A stretch of DNA of 64,000 nt from positions 1 through 64,000 of the forward strand of contig NZ_JPMI01000006.1 in assembly GCF_000733295.1 (NCBI RefSeq), read 5' to 3'. This stretch comes from Archangium violaceum Cb vi76 (GTDB taxonomy: Bacteria > Myxococcota > Myxococcia > Myxococcales > Myxococcaceae). Positions 7,338 through 14,592 of the stretch are shown one piece after another. Each line of letters opens with the position of its first letter. The stretch's first letter is position 1. The notes under the pieces were generated by a model. That model was not told where the DNA came from, did not search any database, and saw only the letters and a program-made list of their open reading frames with translations. Both the position numbers and the translations under genes were made by a program.

Positions 7338-9308
7338 TCAGTGGGTGATGAACCGGGCGGGCGAGTCCTTCAGGTCGCCGGGCAGTGCATCCGCCAGCTC
7401 CTTCACCAGCGGCAGCGAATCCCTGCCCTGCCAGACCGCCGCCAGACGGGGACGCCAGTACGGGTTGAAGAAATTGGGTTGCTCGGTCCAGTTCCCGGGC
7501 CGGTGGTAGTACGTCTGTCCTCGGGAGATGACGCTCATCCCCGGCGGGCCTCCGAGCCCCACCGCCTTGCGGCCGTTCCGCAGGTCCAGCGTCTCGGGCG
7601 ACGTGTCGAAGGAGAAGGTGAGCTTCCCCTGGGAGTTGAGCTGGCCCGGGGTGTGGCGGAACGCATCCGCGCTCTTGGTGAGGAGCACCCAGGTGGAGGG
7701 CTGGTTGAAGTCGTCCCGGCGCCCCGCCATGACCGCGACGCTCGGCGTATCGTCGAGGCTCTCCGCGCAGTCCTTCGCGTAGTCACCGGGCTCGAAGTGG
7801 GGGAAGGGGACGAGCCCCGGCCACGGGTGGTTGTGGTCCTTCGGGTCGATGCGGACGTTGGCCACGTACACGGACATCTCGAAGAAGCACGCGCCCTGGA
7901 CGCGCGCGAGGCACGTCCTGGACTCATACAGGCCCACGTTCCGGTCCTCCTGCTTCGAGGCCTCTCCCGGGAACACCACGCGCCAGTGGATGCCGCCCTC
8001 GCGCAGGTCCGTGCTGCTCATGGCCCACACACTCGTCTTCAGGGTGTCGTTCTTGTCCTCGCGCGGGTCTCCCCAGCAGTCGCGCCAGTTTCGCGTGTCA
8101 CCCGGGCCCGGCTGCTTGGGACAGCGGAAGGGGTTGAGAAGCCGGGTACCCCCGAGGTTGACGGAGGCTGGCCCCGGCAACTTGATGAAGTAGGGGTCGT
8201 CCGCGCCGAGCACATCGCCCTGCGCGAGCATGCCCATGGGCAGGTGGGGCAGGTCCTTCGACTCGCGGAGCTTGTTGCCGCCCCTGGCACTCCTGCCGCC
8301 ACCTTCGCCGAGCCGGTAGGTGAGGAAGCGCGTCTGTCCCCACTTGGGAATGCCATCGAGCATGCTCTCCAGCGGCGCGAGCCACCGGGGGATGGGCATG
8401 AGGCCGCCCCATTTCCGGTCGGTCACCAGGGTCTCGGGACAGGCGCCGTCCTTCCCGTCGCAAGCGAAGCGCGTGGCGTTGGTGATGCCCGCCATCACCC
8501 GTTTGGCCCGGGCGGTCTTGTCGGTCTCGTTGCGCCGCGTCGGATCCAACGGCTCGAAGGGATTGACCGGGCTGAAGGGCGTCCCGTTGGCGGCCTTGTC
8601 GTGCGTGCGGCTGTAGAGGCACTGGTTGATGAGGCCCGCGAGCGTCTGGGGAACGAGCGGGTCCACCTTGGGATCGTTCGCCGCGAGGATGGCGTGGGAG
8701 GTGCCCATCACGTACGTGGAGGTGGCGAGCATCACCGCCGTGGCCGCGCCCGCCATGACCGCGTTGAGCATCCGGTGCCCGGGAATCACCACCCGGCCAA
8801 TCACCTGGTCGAGGGGCTCCATCACCGGCTTCATGAGGAGCAACATCCCCCGGAGTGCGGTGAAGACCAGGTCCAGCCCCCGCATGATGGCGTGGATGGA
8901 GGGGAGGGTATCGAGCAGGGTGCAGACGCTCACCCAGAAGAGGCCATCCCGGCTGTCCTGGGGGAAGCACGGGCCGATGGTTCGCATGAACCCGTAGACG
9001 TCCGTCAGGAAGGCCTGGACGGAGAACACGAACGAGTCCAGCGACTGCCACATCATCGCCGACACGTAGTGGGACACCTGCGTGCGGTTGGTGAACGCAT
9101 AGAAGTTGAACGCACGGGCTTCCATGGCCGCGGTGGACCAGGCCGCCGCGTCCGCCGTGTTCTGCAGGCGGATCCGCTCGTGCACGCCGTGCCCGAGGTT
9201 CACCGTGGTGATGAGCGCGAGGCTCAACACGAGCATCAACAGACACGCGAGGACGAGCGCCTGGCCTTCCTGCCGCTCGAAGCTCCGCCGGAGCGCGCGG
9301 GTCATCAT
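7338..9308 (-). CDS. TadG-like pilus assembly protein
   Basis: A 656-residue protein beginning MMTRALRRSFERQEGQALVL, where the GQA-plus-helix start (LACLLMLVLSLALITTV) matches the N-terminal domain of TadE/TadG-like Flp assembly proteins; the +5 glutamate is absent. A following AADAAAWSTAA-like segment (NTADAAAWSTAAMEAR) is characteristic of TadG-like proteins, where new pilus-associated residues face the periplasm. Around residues 150-225 are further hydrophobic stretches. The rest is a large extracytoplasmic domain of unknown fold with a cysteine-containing CPKQPGPGDTRNWRDCW segment. It overlaps the preceding TadE-like gene (ATGATGA). Confidence 0.75.
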   Translation of the reverse strand: MMTRALRRSFERQEGQALVLACLLMLVLSLALITTVNLGHGVHERIRLQNTADAAAWSTAAMEARAFNFYAFTNRTQVSHYVSAMMWQSLDSFVFSVQAFLTDVYGFMRTIGPCFPQDSRDGLFWVSVCTLLDTLPSIHAIMRGLDLVFTALRGMLLLMKPVMEPLDQVIGRVVIPGHRMLNAVMAGAATAVMLATSTYVMGTSHAILAANDPKVDPLVPQTLAGLINQCLYSRTHDKAANGTPFSPVNPFEPLDPTRRNETDKTARAKRVMAGITNATRFACDGKDGACPETLVTDRKWGGLMPIPRWLAPLESMLDGIPKWGQTRFLTYRLGEGGGRSARGGNKLRESKDLPHLPMGMLAQGDVLGADDPYFIKLPGPASVNLGGTRLLNPFRCPKQPGPGDTRNWRDCWGDPREDKNDTLKTSVWAMSSTDLREGGIHWRVVFPGEASKQEDRNVGLYESRTCLARVQGACFFEMSVYVANVRIDPKDHNHPWPGLVPFPHFEPGDYAKDCAESLDDTPSVAVMAGRRDDFNQPSTWVLLTKSADAFRHTPGQLNSQGKLTFSFDTSPETLDLRNGRKAVGLGGPPGMSVISRGQTYYHRPGNWTEQPNFFNPYWRPRLAAVWQGRDSLPLVKELADALPGDLKDSPARFITH

Positions 9309-10087
9309 GGCGTCTCCGGGTTCGGGTGCATCAGCCACTTGAAGTGGAAGTTCGACTGCATCCGCAGGCTGTAGGTAGCCGTCAGCGGGAGGAAGTAGCG
9401 CCTGCTCGCGGCGAGCCCCCGCAGCACGTCCAATTCCTGCCGGTGGAGCGTGGCGTAGCCCCGCTGGTGGCCCAGCCCCACGCCCGCGTTGGCCGCCCTC
9501 CACGCGGTGAAGACGAGCTGGTTGGCGAAGGGCACCCGCAGCTCGTACCAGTAGCGCACCCGCACGCTCAGCACGGTGGCCTTGCGGTAGGCCTCCTCGC
9601 TCAGTCCCTCCGGCCCGTCGAAGTCCAGCTCCCGCCCCTTCGTGGCCGAGCGCGGCTTCCACACGCTCCGCGGCGGCGAGGACCCGGACGGATTCACCGT
9701 ATCCACGCGCACCAGGCCGAACAGGGGCGCGCCGTTCACCGAGTCCGGCACGGCCACGTCCCGGGTCGGCCACGGCAGCCGCCGCAGCATCTCGTCCTGG
9801 AGATGCGCCCGCGTCCACGTCCTGGCCAGCTCCGGCGGAGTGTCCGTGCGGCCCAGGGTGGGCAGCAGCGCCACCAGGGCCGCGTCGCGCATCCGCTCGG
9901 TGTTGCCATTCCACACGATGCCGGACCGTGCCGCGCAGTACGCCGCGTACTCCGTCATCAGCTTCGCCTGCTGCATCAGCGTCAGCTGGAGCAGGCCCAG
10001 GGCCAGGAAGACCATCAGCGGCAGCACCAGGGCCGACTCGATCGCGGCCTGACCCGATTGCCTGCCTTGGAGGGGGTGTTCACTCAT
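9305..10087 (-). CDS. TadE-like pseudopilin, first gene of the minus Tad-like operon
   Basis: A 260-residue protein. After MSEHPLQGRQS comes G12 and QAAIE, with glutamate at +5, then a hydrophobic helix (SALVLPLMVFLALGLLQL): a clear class III prepilin/TadE N-terminus. The remainder is extracytoplasmic, with aromatic-rich segments (RVRYWYELRVPFANQLVF). The ATG at 10087 is preferred over one at 10129 because it places the leader at the end and has AGGG upstream. It heads seven minus-strand genes with no gap larger than 10 bases, divergent from cpaB-tadB-tadC. Confidence 0.8.
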   Translation of the reverse strand: MSEHPLQGRQSGQAAIESALVLPLMVFLALGLLQLTLMQQAKLMTEYAAYCAARSGIVWNGNTERMRDAALVALLPTLGRTDTPPELARTWTRAHLQDEMLRRLPWPTRDVAVPDSVNGAPLFGLVRVDTVNPSGSSPPRSVWKPRSATKGRELDFDGPEGLSEEAYRKATVLSVRVRYWYELRVPFANQLVFTAWRAANAGVGLGHQRGYATLHRQELDVLRGLAASRRYFLPLTATYSLRMQSNFHFKWLMHPNPETP

Positions 10088-10363
10088 GGACGCCGCCCTG
10101 AAGCGACATCCGTGCCACCGTTTCGTCACTCGGGAGGACGTTCAGCCGGGGGTCTCAGAGGGAAGACCCCCCTCCAGGAGGGGGACGGGGAGCCGCCAGA
10201 ACGGAACAAACCGGCAGCCGAGGGATCGTGACTTTGACACTTTGCGTGGTGGGTGGATAACATCCCACCCGTTGGTGCCCCGGGCCCCCGCTTTGCAAAG
10301 CAGCTGCGCCACCTACGAGTTTCCGCCCCCCCGGGCGCTCCCCGCTTTGGAGGTCTCCGAGAC
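10088..10363. promoter_or_regulatory. Divergent regulatory region of the Tad-like cluster
   Basis: Non-coding region between the two divergent Tad-like operons. It holds a promoter for the plus operon (10234-10263) and two inverted repeats that cannot form together: GGGGGTCT (10148-10155) with AGACCCCC (10164-10171), and CCCCCTCC (10168-10175) with GGAGGGGG (10177-10184). They would lie in the untranslated leader of the minus operon if its transcription starts beyond about 10185; no minus-strand promoter was recognised. Confidence 0.5.
10234..10263 (+). promoter_or_regulatory. Predicted sigma-70 type promoter of the cpaB-tadB-tadC operon
   Basis: TTGACA at 10234-10239 and TAACAT at 10258-10263 with an 18-base spacer, about 100 bases upstream of the cpaB start. 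The -35 is a perfect match and the -10 matches four of six positions. A GGAGG Shine-Dalgarno for cpaB follows at 10349-10353. Confidence 0.5.
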
Positions 10364-11188
10364 ATGCTGAAGGGTAAGACACCGCTCCTCATCGCGCTGG
10401 GCCTCGGCCTGCTGGCCGGCATCATCGCGTGGTCCGCCATCAAGAAGAAGGAATCCGATGTGCGCCGTGGTTGGAACCTGGTGCCCGTCGTCGTTGCCTC
10501 GTCGGATATCCCCGAGGGCACCGTCATCACCTTCGACATGATCAACCAGCGCTCGGTCCCCGAGCAGTTCGTCACCTCCTCCGTGGTGAAGCCGGACTCG
10601 GCCACCTACGTGGTGGGCCAGAAGGTACTCGTGGCGCTGCAGCAGGGTGATCCCCTCCTGTGGAGCCAGTTCGAGACCACCAAGGCCGCCGAGCGCCTGT
10701 CCACCAAGGTGCAGAAGAAGGTCCGCGCCATCACCATCGAGTCCAAGCCCACCACGTCCGTGGGTGGCTGGGTGCGCCCCAACGATCACGTGGACGTGAT
10801 TGGCACCTTCCGCGATCCCCAGACGGACGAGAGCGTGGCCGTGACGCTGCTGCAGAACGTCATCGTGCTCGCCACCGGCAAGGTCACCGGTACCACCAAC
10901 GTCAACCTCATCCCCGAGCACCAGCGCGAGTACGCCAACATCACGCTCATGGTCATCCCGGAGGAGGCCGAAATCCTCACCCTGGCCAGCGAGCTGGGCA
11001 ACCTCACGCTCTCCCTCCGCAACGAGGAGGACGTGGACATGATCGAGGAGCGTGGCCGCGCCACCATCAGCACGCTGCTCTCCGGTGAGCGCACCCGCGT
11101 GCTCGAGCAGAAGCGCCGCGAGATCATCCAGATCATCAAGGGCGGCTCCTCCGAGAAGAACGCGGTCGGCTCCTCGGGTACTCCGTAG
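10364..11188 (+). CDS. cpaB: CpaB/RcpC-like Tad pilus assembly protein
   Basis: A 274-residue protein with one N-terminal membrane anchor (LLIALGLGLLAGIIAWSAI) and a periplasmic part. Residues about 40-110 form an SAF domain (VPVVVASSDIPEGTVIT, QKVLVALQQGDPLL), followed by the RcpC/CpaB region (SVGGWVRPNDHVDVIGTF and VIPEEAEILTLASELGNLTLSLR). CpaB links the secretin to the inner-membrane machine in Tad systems. The ATG at 10364 is chosen because it gives the anchor at the terminus and has GGAGG upstream; an in-frame start at 10253 would place the promoter inside the gene. First gene of the plus operon. Confidence 0.9.
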   Translation: MLKGKTPLLIALGLGLLAGIIAWSAIKKKESDVRRGWNLVPVVVASSDIPEGTVITFDMINQRSVPEQFVTSSVVKPDSATYVVGQKVLVALQQGDPLLWSQFETTKAAERLSTKVQKKVRAITIESKPTTSVGGWVRPNDHVDVIGTFRDPQTDESVAVTLLQNVIVLATGKVTGTTNVNLIPEHQREYANITLMVIPEEAEILTLASELGNLTLSLRNEEDVDMIEERGRATISTLLSGERTRVLEQKRREIIQIIKGGSSEKNAVGSSGTP

Positions 11189-11247
11189 TCTCCCCCCTCC
11201 CGTCGGTGCGTTTCCCTTCCCCCCGAAGCTGAAGGAAGTCCCCGCAC

Positions 11248-12093
11248 ATGCTGGCCGGAATCGTCCTACTCCTCGTCACCGGGTCGGTCTTCTTCTTCAG
11301 CCTGGTGATCTTCACCGTCCTGGCGAAGGCCTACGAGCAGTACCAGGAGCGGTACGTCGTCAAGTCGATGAACGACTTGAGCGACATGTTCCTCTTCATC
11401 GATGCCCGTCAGCTGCTGGTGCTCAACATCGCCAGCATGTGCTTGTTGGGCATCCTGACGTACATCATCTTCAACCCCATCCTGTGCGTGGTGGCCACGA
11501 TCTTCGGCTTCTTCCTGCCGATCATCCTGGTGAAGCACTACCGCAAGCGGCGCATCAAGAAGTTCAACGTGCAGCTGGTGGATGCGCTGCAGGCCATGGC
11601 CAACGCCTTCAAGGCGGGTCTCACGTTCCCACAGGCCATCGAGCATGTGGCGCGCGAGGCCCAGCCGCCCCTGGCCCAGGAGTTCGGCCTCTTCGTGAAG
11701 GAAGTGAAGCTGGGCGTGCCGCTGGAGGAGGCCCTCATCAACATGGGCCGCCGCGTGGGCAGTGACGACCTGGAGCTCGTCGTGGTCGCCACCAACATCG
11801 CCCGTCAGCTCGGCGGCAACATGGCGGAGATGTTCGAGACCATCTCGAGCGTGATCCGCGAGCGCTTCCGGCTCGAGGGCAAGATCGACGCCCTCACCGC
11901 CCAGGGCAAGCTGCAGGGCTGGGTGGTGGCGGCCATGCCCGCCATCCTCGGCCTCGTCCTCAACTACATGCGGCCGGACCTGATGGAGCCGATGATGGAC
12001 CACTGGTTCGGGTACATCCTCGTGACGGTCATCGCCATCATGGAAGTGCTGGGCGTGATCATCATCCGGCGCATCGTCAACATCGATATCTAA
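11248..12093 (+). CDS. tadB: TadB-like inner-membrane platform protein
   Basis: A 281-residue protein with a type II secretion F domain: two N-terminal membrane helices, a cytoplasmic helical domain (QLVDALQAMANAFKAGLTFPQA, then GVPLEEALINMGRRVGSDD) and two C-terminal helices. The LQAMANALRAG-type motif and the glycine-rich RQLGGNMAEMFE segment are typical of TadB/CpaG. These proteins form the membrane platform on which the assembly ATPase acts. It is followed after 9 bases by the paralogous TadC, the usual Tad order. Confidence 0.9.
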   Translation: MLAGIVLLLVTGSVFFFSLVIFTVLAKAYEQYQERYVVKSMNDLSDMFLFIDARQLLVLNIASMCLLGILTYIIFNPILCVVATIFGFFLPIILVKHYRKRRIKKFNVQLVDALQAMANAFKAGLTFPQAIEHVAREAQPPLAQEFGLFVKEVKLGVPLEEALINMGRRVGSDDLELVVVATNIARQLGGNMAEMFETISSVIRERFRLEGKIDALTAQGKLQGWVVAAMPAILGLVLNYMRPDLMEPMMDHWFGYILVTVIAIMEVLGVIIIRRIVNIDI

Positions 12094-12102
12094 GGAGTGG
12101 CC

Positions 12103-12993
12103 GTGAGCGACATCCTCACCAATACGTTGATGGGGGGCGCTGCGCTGATGTTCGCGACGTCGGCGGGCTTCCTCGGTGTCGGCGTCTACCAGAACTACTT
12201 CTCGCAGTTCCTCTCCGAGGTCCGGGATGACTCGGCGGGTGGTGTGTCGGGCATCGGCGCGGTCACCATCCGCAAGCTGGGCGCGCTCAACCGGCGGCTG
12301 ATGTGGCCGGGCTACGAGAACAAGATGCGCAAGAAGCTCACCAAGGGCGGTGAGCCTCATGCGTTCAAGCCCGAGGACATCATGGCGCTGCAGGAGATCT
12401 GCGCCGTGGTCGGCCTGCTGTCGGGCCTCATCCTGATCAACGCGCTCGACGAGAACTTGGCCTGGTCCCTCGCCTTCGCGCTGTTCGGCATGTACTACCC
12501 GCTCATCTGGGTGAATGATCAGGTGACCAAGCGCCACCTGCAGATCTCCCGGGCGCTGCCCTACAGCCTGGACCTGCTGACGCTGTCGGTGGAAGCGGGT
12601 CTCGACTTCACCGGCGCGCTGGCCAAGGTGGTGGAGAAGGGCAAGGCGGGCCCGCTGCGCGAGGAGCTGCAGATCGTCCTCAAGCAGCTGAAGATGGGCA
12701 AGACGCGTGAGGAGGCCCTCAAGGCGATGATCGCCCGGGTGGACCTGCCGGCGCTCACCACCTTCGTCACCGCGCTCATCCAGGCGGACAAGATGGGGAC
12801 CAGCCTCGGCAAGGTGCTGCGCATCCAGTCCACCCAGCTGCGCATCGACCGCACCCAGCGCGCCGAGAAGCTGGCCGGCGAGGCGCCGGTGAAGATGCTC
12901 TTCCCGCTCATCGCGTGCATCTTCCCCACGGTGTTCATGGTCCTCTTCGGACCCATCGTGTTCCAGTTCATGTTCGGAGACGTTGGGGGGTAG
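12103..12993 (+). CDS. tadC: TadC-like inner-membrane platform protein
   Basis: A 296-residue T2SSF-domain protein, partner of TadB. The characteristic LPYSLDLLTLSVEAGLDF block, LREELQIVLKQLKMG and a helical EAPVKMLFPLIACIFPTVFM C-terminus fit TadC/CpaH. A GTG lies at 12097 and another at 12103; the strong AAGGAG at 12092-12097 overlaps the first and is spaced five bases from the second, so GTG 12103 is taken as the start. It presumably heterodimerises with TadB. Confidence 0.9.
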   Translation: MSDILTNTLMGGAALMFATSAGFLGVGVYQNYFSQFLSEVRDDSAGGVSGIGAVTIRKLGALNRRLMWPGYENKMRKKLTKGGEPHAFKPEDIMALQEICAVVGLLSGLILINALDENLAWSLAFALFGMYYPLIWVNDQVTKRHLQISRALPYSLDLLTLSVEAGLDFTGALAKVVEKGKAGPLREELQIVLKQLKMGKTREEALKAMIARVDLPALTTFVTALIQADKMGTSLGKVLRIQSTQLRIDRTQRAEKLAGEAPVKMLFPLIACIFPTVFMVLFGPIVFQFMFGDVGG

Positions 12994-14554
12994 GGCCCTG
13001 GGCTTCCAGCTCACCATCGCCAAGGGCCTGCAAGCGGGGAAGGAGCTTCTCTTCGAGCAGGCCGAGATCAACATCGGCCGCACCACGGAGAACGACGTGG
13101 TGCTGCAGGACGCCGGTGTATCGCGCAAGCACGTGCGCATCTCGGACCGGCTCGGGCGCTTCTACGTGCAGGACCTGGGCAGCGCCAACGGCACCCTGGT
13201 CAACGACGCGCCCCTCTCCGGTGAGCGGGAGCTGCGCAACGGCGACCGCATCTCCCTGGGGCCGGTGGAGTTCGTCTTCAAGGAGGTCGTCAGCGCGGAC
13301 GACGCCACCCGGCCCTTCATGCCGGTGGATGAGGACGACGACGCCACCCGGCTCATCCGCCGCAACCAACCCACGTCCGCGCAGCCGCAGCTTCAGCCCG
13401 ATCCCTTCGCGCCCACCCCGCGCCTCGAGCCGGCTCCCTCCGGGCCGCCCATGCTGGTGCCCGTGTCGGGGCCTTCGGCGGCCCGCTCGGAGACACGGGC
13501 GGAATCGCTCGCCGTGGAGCCCCCCACCACGGCTCCGCTGTCCCGCGCGGCTCCAGCCCGGGGCTCTACCCCTACGGCCCCCGAGCGCCCCGCGGCCGGC
13601 GCCGACGGCCTGTCCGCCGCCGACAAGGCCCGGCGCCGCCGTGAGCTGAGCGAGACCCTGGGCGGCCAGCTCACCCTGTGGTGGCTCGGGCTGTCCCGCG
13701 GGGGCAAGTTCGTCCTGTCCACCGTGGTGCTCCTGCTGGTGGCCGGCGCGGTGGGGGGGCTGGCCATCGTCTTCCGGCCCAACCTGGAAGGGCTGTCCCG
13801 GGGCCCGGAGCCCGAGTCCCTCGGCCTCCAGCCCGTGATGGACTCGTTCGGAGTGGGCGAGGGCGTGACGTGGGAGCAGGCGGACCTGAAGCTCTTCGAC
13901 TTCGAGTTCGTCTCGCCCACGCGCGCGGTCGCCGTCCTGCGCTACCAGGCCAGCGGCATCTCCAAGGACGAGGTCACCCTCACCGTCAACGCCACGCCCG
14001 TGGGCTCGGTGCCTCCGGACCTGGCCACCGCCTCCGAGCGGGAGATCCAGCAGATCATCTCGCCCTCGCTGCTCAAGCGGAACGAGCACAACCAGCTGGT
14101 CTTCGACAACGTCCGCAACCCTCCGGGCCGTGACAGCTGGCGGGTGTGGAACCTGCGGCTGGAGATCATCCCCGTCCCGAATCTGAGCCCCGAGGAGCTG
14201 CTGCAGACGGCGCGCAGCTACGTGGCCCGGGCGCGCGACTTCTACGAGCGCAGGGACGTCGGCGCGGAGAACCTCTCGCTGGCCTGGGAGAACTACCGCT
14301 CGGCGTGGATCACCCTGGAAGCCCTGGACGAGAAGCCCGAGCTGTACGAGGACGTCCGGCACATGATGGGCCAGGTGGCGTTGGACCTGGACCAGAAGTG
14401 CGGGCAGCTGATGCTGGAATTCCAACGGAACATCCAGTTCAAGGACAAGAAGCGGGCCCGGCGGGTGGTGGATGAAATCACCCGGCGCTTCCCTACACCG
14501 GCGCATCGCTGCCACAATCTGGCGCTCGAAAAGGCCAACGAGCACGGGCTGTGA
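12983..14554 (+). CDS. FHA-domain protein with a single membrane anchor
   Basis: About 523 residues. An N-terminal FHA domain (about 8-100) shows IGRTTENDVVLQ, SRKHVRI and a SANGTLVN block, the residues that bind phosphothreonine. A proline/alanine-rich linker follows, then a membrane helix near residues 242-264 (FVLSTVVLLLVAGAVGG) and an extracytoplasmic domain of about 260 residues. FHA inside and a large domain outside suggests a sensor or scaffold that ties Ser/Thr kinase signalling to the Tad machine. The start is uncertain: no ATG is in place; TTG at 12983 overlaps the tadC stop, a CTG at 12998 is the alternative. Confidence 0.8.
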   Translation: MGGRALGFQLTIAKGLQAGKELLFEQAEINIGRTTENDVVLQDAGVSRKHVRISDRLGRFYVQDLGSANGTLVNDAPLSGERELRNGDRISLGPVEFVFKEVVSADDATRPFMPVDEDDDATRLIRRNQPTSAQPQLQPDPFAPTPRLEPAPSGPPMLVPVSGPSAARSETRAESLAVEPPTTAPLSRAAPARGSTPTAPERPAAGADGLSAADKARRRRELSETLGGQLTLWWLGLSRGGKFVLSTVVLLLVAGAVGGLAIVFRPNLEGLSRGPEPESLGLQPVMDSFGVGEGVTWEQADLKLFDFEFVSPTRAVAVLRYQASGISKDEVTLTVNATPVGSVPPDLATASEREIQQIISPSLLKRNEHNQLVFDNVRNPPGRDSWRVWNLRLEIIPVPNLSPEELLQTARSYVARARDFYERRDVGAENLSLAWENYRSAWITLEALDEKPELYEDVRHMMGQVALDLDQKCGQLMLEFQRNIQFKDKKRARRVVDEITRRFPTPAHRCHNLALEKANEHGL

Positions 14555-14592
14555 GGCCCGCGTCCGTGCACCCAACGAAGTGGTGACTTTCC

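Noticed and set aside
7341-9374. A 677-codon open frame on the plus strand opposite the TadG-like gene
   Set aside because: It mirrors the real minus-strand gene in a GC-rich genome: His/Arg/Gly-rich, no family similarity, and the opposite strand has a full set of domain features and overlaps.
10164-10190. Intrinsic terminator in the divergent Tad region
   Set aside because: The stems are GC-rich but no T-run follows on either strand; an alternating hairpin pair is the better reading.
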